Source: Lachnospiraceae bacterium UBA935 (GTDB lineage Bacteria; Bacillota; Clostridia; Lachnospirales; Lachnospiraceae). Taken from it: a stretch of DNA of 64,000 nucleotides. A program made the position numbers and the translations under genes. Each line of letters opens with the position of its first letter. Position 1 is the stretch's first letter. Below are positions 1 to 7,084 of this stretch, piece after piece. The DNA lies in the NCBI GenBank assembly GCA_002293525.1, contig DBDJ01000069.1, positions 4,803-68,802 on the forward strand, read 5' to 3'. The notes under the pieces are model-generated. The model had not been told where the DNA came from, made no database searches, and worked only from the letters and a program-made list of their open reading frames with translations.

Positions 1-943
1 CCGATTCAGGAACTACCACTCCGTAAATCCAGCTAATCCCGCTGTTGCCCAGAGACACATTGGCAAAAGCTTTATAGGCAGTCGTATTAAGGACTGGGGA
101 GTAAATATCATCCACATAGCTGTTTCCCGCCTGTAACGCGGCTTTGATGTCAGACGATTCGTCACTGTCTGTATAATCCAGATCCATCGTATCAATCAAA
201 GCTGCATCCGTATGGGCTACCGTAAGTCCCTGATCGGTAAGGAGTTTACCGAAGCCGGAATCAAACAGTTTCACCTCGTCATTTAGCTCGTGAAAATATT
301 CCAGTGAATAGTCCACACCGACAACTCCGACGGTCTGACCGGCTTGGTTGGCAATGGGATAGGCAATCGAAATAACAGTGATGGTCTCGCCGCCGACCTC
401 ATACGGATAAGGAGGCGTCACATAAGGTTTGCCCGTTTCAAACGCGACCAGATAAAAGTCTCCGTCACCGGGCACATCATAGTCAGCCAAGACATCCCGT
501 TCTACGCCGCTGCCGCCATCGAAAAAGTAACTGATATACCGTCCGGTGACATCGCTTTCGGCGGAATCACGGTATTGCTCGTCCCTGCCGTCCAGTTGAT
601 CGGGTTCGAAGCAGGCCCAGGCGCCAAGGATGTCGCTCATCTCATTGTCAACCGCGGATTCCAGCAGGTTATCAAAATAGGTACGGCGGCTTTCCGTCGC
701 AATTTCTTCAAAGCGCTCAGCCGATAACTGCAATCCAAACACCATATTATCGGTTTTATTAAACACCAGTGCCATCTGATTGGCATAATTCTCCGCTGTG
801 TTCTGGATCAGGTCTCTTGCCATCGTATCCGCCAAAGCGGTGGTACGAATAACGACAAGCGCTAAGAAGGCTCCCAGCACCACAATAAAGGTTGTGATCA
901 GGGAAAAAAGCATTTTAGGACCGATTCTCTTTAAATTATTCAT
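1..943 (-). CDS. Methyl-accepting chemotaxis protein, N-terminal part (cut by window edge)
   Basis: The reading frame opens at an ATG at 943-941 and stays open to the left edge, giving about 314 codons. It begins MNNLKRIGPKMLFSLITTF, a cytoplasmic stub followed by one hydrophobic segment (about residues 10-33), then a long extracytoplasmic region. The region contains 'VGVVGVDYSLEYF' and 'YEVGGETITVISIAYPI', typical of dCache sensor domains in chemoreceptors. An AGGAAAGG ribosome-binding site lies about 10 bases upstream. The second membrane segment, HAMP and signalling domain would lie beyond the window, so assignment as chemoreceptor rather than another dCache receptor (for example a diguanylate cyclase) is inferred. 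The chemoreceptor at 9035-11062 has the same N-terminal plan. Confidence 0.75.
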   Translation of the reverse strand, partial: MNNLKRIGPKMLFSLITTFIVVLGAFLALVVIRTTALADTMARDLIQNTAENYANQMALVFNKTDNMVFGLQLSAERFEEIATESRRTYFDNLLESAVDNEMSDILGAWACFEPDQLDGRDEQYRDSAESDVTGRYISYFFDGGSGVERDVLADYDVPGDGDFYLVAFETGKPYVTPPYPYEVGGETITVISIAYPIANQAGQTVGVVGVDYSLEYFHELNDEVKLFDSGFGKLLTDQGLTVAHTDAALIDTMDLDYTDSDESSDIKAALQAGNSYVDDIYSPVLNTTAYKAFANVSLGNSGISWIYGVVVPES

Positions 944-1204
944 AGTATAATTTTCCTTTCCTTGCAACTAGGATACATCTAGCATCTACGATTGATAAAT
1001 TCTATTTGATATGCTTTTCTCTTTTGTATGGTAATTATTATGAGCTACTTCTAAAACAAGACGAGACATAAGATGATACTTATTGCTTTTGTAATATAAA
1101 TTGAGTTTAACACGATTTTTATGATAAAGCAATTTATTTTTTATGATGGTTTATAATGGTTTATATTATTCAATAATGATTTTAGAAAAGCTGTTAGAGA
1201 ATAG
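944..1204. other. AT-rich intergenic region upstream of the chemoreceptor
   Basis: No coding potential is seen on either strand. The stretch is very AT-rich, as expected for the promoter of the leftward chemoreceptor gene, but I could not fix a convincing -35/-10 pair. The string CAATAATGAT occurs here (about 1173) and again near 1321. Confidence 0.5.
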
Positions 1205-1245
1205 AAAACCGCTAAATCCAATATAGCAATGGATTTAGCGGTTTT
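1205..1245 (-). terminator. Intrinsic terminator, perfect 16-bp stem
   Basis: AAAACCGCTAAATCCA at 1205-1220 is exactly complementary to 1230-1245, with a 9-base loop. The A-rich and T-rich ends make it usable in both directions. It lies about 110 bp downstream of the leftward gene 1352-2101, which it most likely terminates. Confidence 0.85.
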
Positions 1246-1351
1246 TGATCTCGTTTTGAACTTTTTATACGTTATTATGTTTTTCGGTTTTTAACTGTTA
1301 AAGATCAATTATTATTGTATCAATAATGATTGGTAAGGAGCTTTATTGCGG

Positions 1352-2101
1352 TTAATAAATGTACACATAGGCATATTTGGTTATATTCCCCGCTAATCTC
1401 ATTCTGAACTGAATACTGGTGGCGCTTATTGGTACTGAGAAAATGAGAGGGTGAGCATAATTGTCAAGATTATAGTTGCCCGGATTGCTTGAAATCAAAT
1501 AGCCATATGAGCTTCCATCTACAAGCACTTCAAGTTCCATAATGTTATGCCCAGTAATCATCAAACCAAGATCTAACTGATATGCATCGTAACCATTCGC
1601 AAGAATATAATCTCTTTCTGCTTGACTCACGCTTACTGTCAATGTAGAGGTATTATAATGAATATTGCTAATATAAATTCCGTAGCCGGTACTTGAATCA
1701 TAAGCGATTGCTTCTGCAGACGAGAAACTAAGACTTGACGCACAATCCGTCCAACGATAAGTTATGTTCTGCGGAGCGCTGTGGATAATTCTATAAGTTC
1801 CGGCAGCCGAAACAGCATAATTAATATGCGCTGTGTATTCTCCGGATCCTGACGGCACTAAAATTTGCTGATATACAGTCGTACCGGTCTGATTACAAAA
1901 TTGAACTACATATGAACTGCTTAGTCTTGGAAAGCTGAATGTATGACATCCGCCGTGATTCGTAAAAGGCATGAGACTATAAGGGTTAGCGTTATTACTA
2001 CCGCCATGGGCTGAAACAGGCAATACCAATGTGCTCATAAACACACACATTACTAACAACATCGTAATTAATTTTTGGGGTTTAATTAATTTTTTATTCA
2101 T
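1352..2101 (-). CDS. Secreted protein of unknown function
   Basis: A 249-residue protein with a clear Sec signal peptide: lysine-rich start MNKKLIKPQK, hydrophobic core, and a likely cleavage after VSA near residue 34. The mature part is rich in Ser, Thr, Tyr and Asn, with a few Cys, and looks like an all-beta extracellular domain. I recognise no family. The ATG at 2101 is preferred over a longer upstream frame because AAAGGA lies about 10 bases upstream and the signal peptide then starts correctly. The gene stands alone, with a strong terminator downstream and a long noncoding region upstream, next to an agr-like signalling module transcribed the other way. Regulation by that module is possible but not shown. 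Confidence 0.7.
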   Translation of the reverse strand: MNKKLIKPQKLITMLLVMCVFMSTLVLPVSAHGGSNNANPYSLMPFTNHGGCHTFSFPRLSSSYVVQFCNQTGTTVYQQILVPSGSGEYTAHINYAVSAAGTYRIIHSAPQNITYRWTDCASSLSFSSAEAIAYDSSTGYGIYISNIHYNTSTLTVSVSQAERDYILANGYDAYQLDLGLMITGHNIMELEVLVDGSSYGYLISSNPGNYNLDNYAHPLIFSVPISATSIQFRMRLAGNITKYAYVYIY

Positions 2102-2807
2102 AATACGAACCATCCTTTCTGCTAATAGCATATAAATGTATCAACGTTGATTGGGGACACCGTAAATCGGTTTTAGAGATATATTGCTTGGTACTAATAT
2201 TTTATCACTCTCCTTTCTAATGTCAAAAATCGAGAAGCGGTTACTGATGTCAAATTTTTCGAGTTATCCATAAGAACAGAAGATGAATTGTAAAATACGG
2301 CGATGATCATGGTCTCGATTTGGTAAAATGTTTTGCCTGTCATCATTATAACACATAAAAACTAATAAACCACATGTTTTTGAAAGATATTTTATTTATT
2401 TAAGTATATTTATGATAAACATATTAACAAGTTTACTTCGTGACATATTAATTGGGTATTCCGGGGAATTTTGGCTCTTCCTGTAAGTCATCTTGATGCA
2501 CAATAGTTTTCTGCTAGAGCTATCTCATTTATTCCACTTTGGAGTAGATCTGTATAAAAGGATACAGCAATAGCATGAATAAAGTTTTCTAAGAATTTAT
2601 GCATGATTTATCGAATGGTAGATATATCAGCCAATACAAACGCAGTCATATGTTAGAAACCAGCAGTTCCGGATTGATTGATTCAGGAGCTATCACTATG
2701 GTGTTTTTAAAACACATAAAAGTCAAGTAAATTCATTTTACATGTATTGATAGGAGGGTGGAGTTCCAAAACTAATAAATAATATTTCACATAAACTAAT
2801 CTTATTG
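2102..2807. other. Long noncoding, AT-rich region
   Basis: About 700 bases without a credible gene on either strand. It should hold the promoter of the leftward secreted-protein gene. I see no repeat or RNA with clear structure apart from the element starting at 2808. Confidence 0.5.
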
Positions 2808-2835
2808 TTGCATTATCTCCGGTTTGTGGTAAAAT
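2808..2835 (+). promoter_or_regulatory. Sigma-A-type promoter
   Basis: TTGCAT at 2808-2813 and TAAAAT at 2830-2835 are separated by 16 bases, a good match to the -35/-10 consensus. Immediately downstream is a compact sequence with two hairpins and a T-run, so the promoter probably makes a short RNA. Confidence 0.55.
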
Positions 2836-2837
2836 AT

Positions 2838-2920
2838 AAAAATGGGGAAGCAACGGGAAATGCTAAAAGCATTGGAGTCCTGTATGAGAAATAATTAACG
2901 CTTCTCATGCGGGTTTTTGC
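2838..2920 (+). ncRNA. Candidate small structured RNA, about 80 nt
   Basis: Starting just after the promoter at 2808-2835, the sequence contains a hairpin AATGCT-AAA-AGCATT (2859-2873) and a terminator-like hairpin ATGAGAA/TTCTCAT (2884-2890 and 2902-2908) followed by GCGGGTTTTT. No start codon with a ribosome-binding site and no sustained frame is present. The layout (promoter, internal hairpin, terminator) is that of a small RNA or a leader that terminates early. I cannot match it to a riboswitch class I know. Confidence 0.4.
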
Positions 2921-2990
2921 TATGCTTATGAAATCTTAGGTAGTAAAATAGATGTATTAATTCTTTACTTCTTTTCTTGTTTCATGTGAT

Positions 2991-3290
2991 ATGAATTCAA
3001 ATAATAGGAAAGTAAATGTATCAAGTGAAGAAAAAGTATACCCGCAAGTCAACATACCAAATTCGGATTATTACTACTCTATTATTTTAAAGGAAGTTAC
3101 GGAGATTATTGATTTGCTATATGGGAACATGATCTGACATTTGACGTGATTCAAATTGAATATGCTCCGGAAGGTGAAAGGCAATTCTAAAAAATGGTTA
3201 ATTCTACGATTAGTGAGGAAATATTTGACCTTAGATGTAGATGATATAGAACCTTATCTGAAAGTAGACAAGTGGTAGATTATTAAGTAA
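2991..3290 (+). pseudogene. Decayed small gene, fragments in shifted frames
   Basis: A 48-residue frame begins at an ATG at 2991 and ends with TGA at 3135-3137. The coding-like composition continues in another frame with 'HDLTFDVIQIEYAPEGERQF' and, after a further shift, 'LDVDDIEPYLKVDKW' followed by TAG. The three pieces together resemble one small acidic protein broken by frameshifts. No family is recognised. The first frame alone could be a real 48-residue peptide, but no good ribosome-binding site precedes it. Confidence 0.35.
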
Positions 3291-3417
3291 CGAATATCGT
3301 AAGATTGAACCTTTAACTATAAATTATGCAATTTTTGGATTTATAATGTCTATTTTGGGATATATGTAGACAACTAATATAAAAATGAGTATTATTATTC
3401 CGAAAGGGGATTTATCT

Positions 3418-4215
3418 ATGTCTTCAAGAATTAGAATAGGTATTTGTGATGATGATATAAAAACATGTGAGATACTTAATGAAACCATTATTAGTTATGA
3501 AAAGTTAATGCAGTTGCAAATTGATGTCATGATATTCTATTCGGGAGAAACATTATTAAAAGAATTGATGCAAGGTGAATATTTTGATGTTCTCTTCTTA
3601 GATATACGTTTAGAATCTTTAGACGGATTAAGCGTATCACTTAAAATAAGATGGGAAATGCAACATAATTTTACACATATATTTTTTATCACAGCATACA
3701 AACAAGATACAAGAGATATCCTGCGTGCAAGGCCTATTGGGCTTATAACCAAACCATTCAAGAAAAAAGACATTTATAAAGCACTTGTAATGAGCAACGA
3801 ATTAACAGAAACTATGGAAAAAGAAAAGTGTTTTGAATATCGTGTTCAAAGCACTTATTATAAAGTACCTATAAAAGAAATATATTATTTCCAAAAGTAT
3901 AAAGGTAAAGTTATAATTATAACCAAGAGGGGAAAGCAGGAGTTCTATGCAACGATTGAGAATGTATATCAAGAACTGAAGGATTTTGACTTTATCTGTC
4001 CTGACAGATCATTTCTTGTTAATTTTGCCTATGTTGAGAGCTTTAATGGACAGTCGTTAAACATTTATGGTATGCCAGATGTTTTGCCAGTGGCAAGATC
4101 AAGATTTGCTGCATTGGAAGCCATGTGGAAAAAACATAGACTTTTAAAATATAATAAAAACAAGAATTTGTTCAAAAGTAATGACAACAAACATAATAAA
4201 GGTGGAGAAAATTAA
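3418..4215 (+). CDS. LytTR-family response regulator (AgrA/VirR type)
   Basis: A 265-residue two-domain regulator. Residues 1-120 form a receiver domain with the acidic pocket (CDDD at 10-13), the phospho-acceptor Asp62 in 'LFLDIRL' and the conserved Lys in 'ITKPF'. Residues about 140-240 have the LytTR DNA-binding pattern, including 'IKEIYYFQKYKGK' and 'DFICPDRSFLVNFAYVESF'. The ATG at 3418 is preferred to one 33 bases upstream because AAGGGG lies 9 bases before it. The stop codon overlaps the start of the AgrD-like peptide gene (TAATG), indicating translational coupling, and a membrane receptor follows. This is an agr-like quorum-sensing module in the order regulator, peptide, receptor. The lysine- and asparagine-rich tail is unusual. 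Confidence 0.88.
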   Translation: MSSRIRIGICDDDIKTCEILNETIISYEKLMQLQIDVMIFYSGETLLKELMQGEYFDVLFLDIRLESLDGLSVSLKIRWEMQHNFTHIFFITAYKQDTRDILRARPIGLITKPFKKKDIYKALVMSNELTETMEKEKCFEYRVQSTYYKVPIKEIYYFQKYKGKVIIITKRGKQEFYATIENVYQELKDFDFICPDRSFLVNFAYVESFNGQSLNIYGMPDVLPVARSRFAALEAMWKKHRLLKYNKNKNLFKSNDNKHNKGGEN

Positions 4216-4355
4216 TGAAAAAATCAACGCACAAGCTGGCAAAGTCGTTATTGGAAATGGCAATAGCCTGTACCAGAACTAATGTAAATTCTTTATGCTG
4301 GAGTCATTTTTATCAGCCCAAGTTACCAGTTGGATTTATTAAACTAAAAAAATGA
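4215..4355 (+). CDS. agrD: AgrD-like cyclic lactone autoinducer propeptide
   Basis: A 46-residue peptide whose ATG shares one base with the stop codon of the LytTR regulator; GGTGGAG lies upstream as ribosome-binding site. It has the three parts of AgrD peptides. There is an amphipathic lysine-containing leader (MKKSTHKLAKSLLEMAIAC), a core with Cys28 followed by WSHF, and the tail YQPKLP. Such a tail is typical of clostridial cyclic lactone autoinducers, in which AgrB cuts after the ring and joins the Cys thiol to the new C-terminus. The inferred ring is C-W-S-H-F. No agrB gene was found in the window, so processing would need a protease encoded elsewhere. Family assignment rests on motif and position. 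Confidence 0.8.
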   Translation: MKKSTHKLAKSLLEMAIACTRTNVNSLCWSHFYQPKLPVGFIKLKK

Positions 4356-4455
4356 TTCAATCAAAAAGATCAGTAAATATGGCAAAACATTGAGTTATTT
4401 TGTCATTTTTTTAGGTTACCCTAAAAGATCACTGTATTATATTAGGAGCTTATTA

Positions 4456-5706
4456 ATGAACAATTTATTATTTAATACATTATATATTATAATTGATTTA
4501 TTTGGAACTTACATATTATTATGCTACCTAAGGCTATTTAATGGAAATATCGTAAAAAACTATAGTATAGAGAAATGCAGTTACATTTTAGTTCATATAA
4601 TAAGTTACATAATTTCAATAGTAATTGGAGTGCCAATTATATTATCAATTTTTAATGCAATATCATTGTTTCTTTTGACGTATAATTATATTTCATCAAT
4701 TAAAAGAAAAATATTATCCATAGCTATAACAATGATAATAAATTTAATAGTAGAATATATTATGATAATAATATTTGAAAGACCCATGGATATTGTTGTA
4801 ATTGATTTTCGCATATCTCTATATATAAAAATATCGCTTTTGGGAATGGGTATATTATTGAGCAAGTTTTTTGATTCCACGCTTAAATCTCAAAAATCTT
4901 ATATACAATGGTACCTTCCTATATTTTTTTCAATTATAATGATAATTATTGATCTATTAATACAACAGTTGTTTTTTGACAAAATTCAAATTATTTTAAC
5001 TATTTCGCTTATGTTTTCAATGATTATATCATTAGGATATATTCATCGATTAGATCAAGAAAGACTGAAAACAGAAAATAAGCTTTTTAGACAACGCAAT
5101 GATAACTACGTTAGATTATACAAAAAAACACATGATTATTCTCAAAAATTCAATTCTATAAGACACATCATCAAAGACGACTTTGTTAAAATCAACGGTA
5201 TATTATCGGCAAAACATATGAGAGATAATGAGATTGAGGAACTAATGGATGAAGTATTAATGGCGACAATTGATATAGATGAAACCCCCATAATGACTGA
5301 TAATATAGATATAGACAGCGTTTTAGATGCAAGGATCAGTGAATCAGAAGAAAAAGGAATTGAGGTGGTACGAGATATTTTGATTCCAGAGCAAATGGAT
5401 GTGGATAAGGATATTATTTCGATGATCTTAAACAGCATATTTGATGCTGCAATTGAAGAAGTCGGGCGTATTGAAATTAAGATAATGAATTTTATAATGA
5501 GATATGATGCCGAGTATGTTTATATATTCTTGATTCATCCATATGATGATACCAAAGCAAACAGAAAAAAAGAATTGTTCAATAAACATAAGGACATGAT
5601 TAAAGAAATAAGATCGGAAATAAAACCGTATCATGGCCGCATGTATTGTGATATCGATGATGAAAAAGTAGTATGGGACGTCTTCATGTATGCTGGTGAA
5701 CTATAG
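4456..5706 (+). CDS. AgrC-like membrane receptor with degenerate GHKL ATPase domain
   Basis: A 416-residue protein with about six hydrophobic segments in the first 200 residues, then a coiled linker and a cytoplasmic C-terminal domain, the layout of AgrC-type peptide receptors. The ATG at 4456 has AGGAG at good spacing; a TTG 66 bases upstream is unlikely. The H-box region has 'THDYSQKFNSIRH', resembling the usual RHDYKNHL. The N-box reads 'LNSIFDAAIEE', where DNAIE is normal, and I find no glycine-rich G1 or G2 boxes; the C-terminus is short. It is therefore probably a pseudokinase or a non-catalytic peptide sensor. The gene is very AT-rich. It follows the AgrD-like peptide by 100 bp and ends before a terminator at 5811. 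Confidence 0.75.
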   Translation: MNNLLFNTLYIIIDLFGTYILLCYLRLFNGNIVKNYSIEKCSYILVHIISYIISIVIGVPIILSIFNAISLFLLTYNYISSIKRKILSIAITMIINLIVEYIMIIIFERPMDIVVIDFRISLYIKISLLGMGILLSKFFDSTLKSQKSYIQWYLPIFFSIIMIIIDLLIQQLFFDKIQIILTISLMFSMIISLGYIHRLDQERLKTENKLFRQRNDNYVRLYKKTHDYSQKFNSIRHIIKDDFVKINGILSAKHMRDNEIEELMDEVLMATIDIDETPIMTDNIDIDSVLDARISESEEKGIEVVRDILIPEQMDVDKDIISMILNSIFDAAIEEVGRIEIKIMNFIMRYDAEYVYIFLIHPYDDTKANRKKELFNKHKDMIKEIRSEIKPYHGRMYCDIDDEKVVWDVFMYAGEL

Positions 5707-5761
5707 CCCCAAAACTCCAATATTATATTAGTCACTCATTTGTATGCTGGTGAGCTATAGC
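5687..5761 (+). repeat. Duplicated 3' end of the receptor gene
   Basis: TGTATGCTGGTGAACTATAGC at 5687-5707 covers the last codons and stop of the receptor gene. It recurs with one change at 5741-5761, 54 bp downstream. The second copy would encode the same MLV-like ending 'YAGEL' plus stop but is not joined to a frame. Confidence 0.75.
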
Positions 5762-5810
5762 TGAGATAAGTTCCAATAAAATATAAAGTTAATAAGGGTT
5801 GGTAATCAAT

Positions 5811-5851
5811 TGACACAATCAGAAATTAAAATCTGTAGGTGTCATTTTTTT
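5811..5851 (+). terminator. Intrinsic terminator of the agr-like operon
   Basis: TGACAC (5811-5816) pairs with GTGTCA (5839-5844), with an inner CAGA/TCTG pairing, and seven T residues follow (5845-5851). It lies 100 bp after the receptor stop codon. Confidence 0.85.
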
Positions 5852-5947
5852 GTACTATTAATTGTCTTTATCAGTTCAGATCATTCTCACTGCGGTTTAA
5901 ACGAATTTTGATGGTTATGTTTACCCATGTGATATGTTGGAACCGGA

Positions 5948-6337
5948 GTGTTTATAGTAGAAGAGGGAATCGAGATCAAATCACATAGTAAATTTAAAAA
6001 TTCCAGACATGCCGAATATTCAAAAGTAAATATGATTATTTTAATTTTAGCGGTACTGATCATTTTACGCCTGATTCCTGCAAAACTGTCTGAAGAAAAT
6101 ATTTATGACCAAGTTTCCGACAGAATCAGCCAATATTTGAGCCATGAAGGATTTGATGTCAGTAACCTGCAAATTGTACGGGTCAAGGGCGATTATATCA
6201 ATAAACTGAGTATTTACCTTTCCAATAGCCCGATCTACGACAAGGAACAAAAGACAGAGTACTGGGAGGTGAGGAGAGTCGCAAAATTAACCAGGGTGTA
6301 TTACATAATCACACCATATTACGGAGAAATAACATAG
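5948..6337 (+). CDS. Small single-pass membrane protein, unknown function
   Basis: A frame of up to 129 residues with one transmembrane helix (about residues 29-44, 'MIILILAVLIILRLIPAK') and an external C-terminal domain of about 80 residues rich in Tyr and Ile ('YDQVSDRISQYLSHEGFDVSNLQIVRV'). It has no known family signature. The first possible start is a GTG at 5948 with a weak ribosome-binding site; an ATG at 6032 at the start of the helix has none, so the start is uncertain. The sequence is less AT-rich than the agr-like genes before it and it lies beyond their terminator, so it is probably a separate unit with the XRE gene. Confidence 0.5.
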   Translation: MFIVEEGIEIKSHSKFKNSRHAEYSKVNMIILILAVLIILRLIPAKLSEENIYDQVSDRISQYLSHEGFDVSNLQIVRVKGDYINKLSIYLSNSPIYDKEQKTEYWEVRRVAKLTRVYYIITPYYGEIT

Positions 6338-6426
6338 CATTGGTAAGTATGCATTCAGCAAGTTTAAAGTTACTGTCGTATGATATCGTAACGACATAAA
6401 ACAATCAATTAACAGGAGGCATGACC

Positions 6427-6462
6427 ATGATCCGATCATATGCCAAATACAAAAGGTCATAA
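6427..6462 (+). CDS. Possible 11-residue leader peptide
   Basis: AGGAGG is followed after 7 bases by an ATG opening a frame of 11 codons (MIRSYAKYKRS) that ends 38 bases before the XRE gene. An in-frame ATG two codons earlier also exists but is too close to AGGAGG. The strong ribosome-binding site with no other gene to serve is the only evidence. Confidence 0.25.
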   Translation: MIRSYAKYKRS

Positions 6463-6500
6463 CCTGCAATTTCGCCGGAAATAGCTAGAGGGAGACACGA

Positions 6501-6782
6501 ATGACTGTTTCGTACACGAAATACAATGACTTATTAATTATGCATAACATAACTTCTTACCAGGTCTCAAGAGATACCGGAATCCACCAGTCAACGCTGT
6601 CAGACTGGAAAACCGGACGGAGCTGCCCTAAGTCTGACAAACTACATGTGTTGGCCGGTTATTTCGGGGTAAACATCGAATATTTCTTGGAAGAAGAAAC
6701 CGGGCGCAAGAAAAAAGGCGTAGTTACTTCAAATAATAATAAAAACCGCAGGCAGACAGTGAAGGACAGGCAGATTAGCTGA
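6501..6782 (+). CDS. XRE-family helix-turn-helix regulator
   Basis: A 93-residue protein. Residues 3-62 form a Cro/CI-type helix-turn-helix: 'YNDLLIMHNITSYQVSRDTG' leads into 'IHQSTLSDWKTGRSCPKSDK' and 'LHVLAGYFGVNIEYFLEEE', the standard XRE pattern including the W-K-x-G turn and the FGVxxxYFL helix. The C-terminal 25 residues are basic and asparagine-rich and probably disordered. The ribosome-binding site AGAGGGAG is 8 bases from the ATG. Such proteins bind operator DNA as dimers; no target can be named here. A dispersed hairpin element follows and may end transcription. Confidence 0.85.
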   Translation: MTVSYTKYNDLLIMHNITSYQVSRDTGIHQSTLSDWKTGRSCPKSDKLHVLAGYFGVNIEYFLEEETGRKKKGVVTSNNNKNRRQTVKDRQIS

Positions 6783-6817
6783 CTGCAGCAAAGAAAAGAT
6801 AAGGTAAGACAAATGCA

Positions 6818-6860
6818 GAGGACATATCCGGTGAGCATGTGTATCATCGGATATGTCCTC
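6818..6860 (+). repeat. Dispersed hairpin element, copy 1
   Basis: GAGGACATATCCG at 6818-6830 is the exact inverse complement of 6848-6860, with a 17-base loop containing GTGTATCAT. The same stem and loop core occur at 11605-11644. It lies 36 bp after the XRE gene and could act as a terminator, but no T-run follows. The two copies suggest a repeat family. Confidence 0.8.
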
Positions 6861-6900
6861 AATGTCTTTGACAAGAAATCAATGTCTTTGACAAGAAATC
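6861..6900. repeat. Exact 20-bp tandem duplication
   Basis: AATGTCTTTGACAAGAAATC occurs twice in direct succession (6861-6880 and 6881-6900), immediately after the hairpin element. Confidence 0.9.
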
Positions 6901-6910
6901 AATGAGTTAC

Positions 6911-6938
6911 TTGAATTGTAATTATTATATGGTATACT
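6911..6938 (+). promoter_or_regulatory. Probable promoter of the LRR lipoprotein gene
   Basis: TTGAAT at 6911-6916 and TATACT at 6933-6938 are 16 bases apart. The untranslated leader of about 140 bases also carries an AGGAGG near 6977 not used by the main gene. Confidence 0.5.
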
Positions 6939-7084
6939 ATTAATGGTTTGGTGATTGACATTATACCAGAAAAAGGAGGATATTGCTCGTTTTTTTAGGA
7001 CTACCGCAAATCAAGTTTTAACAGGATTTGAGTATAAAGAATAGGTGGTTTTTGACACTACCGTCAGAAAAGACGAGAAAAATC

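Noticed and set aside
344..727. Open frame of 127 codons on the plus strand
   Set aside because: It is antisense to the chemoreceptor sensor domain, whose minus-strand frame continues without a break from 943 to the window edge.
7070..7084. Longer N-terminus for the LRR lipoprotein from TTG 7028
   Set aside because: It would put 19 residues, including acidic and aromatic ones, before a perfect lipoprotein signal peptide.
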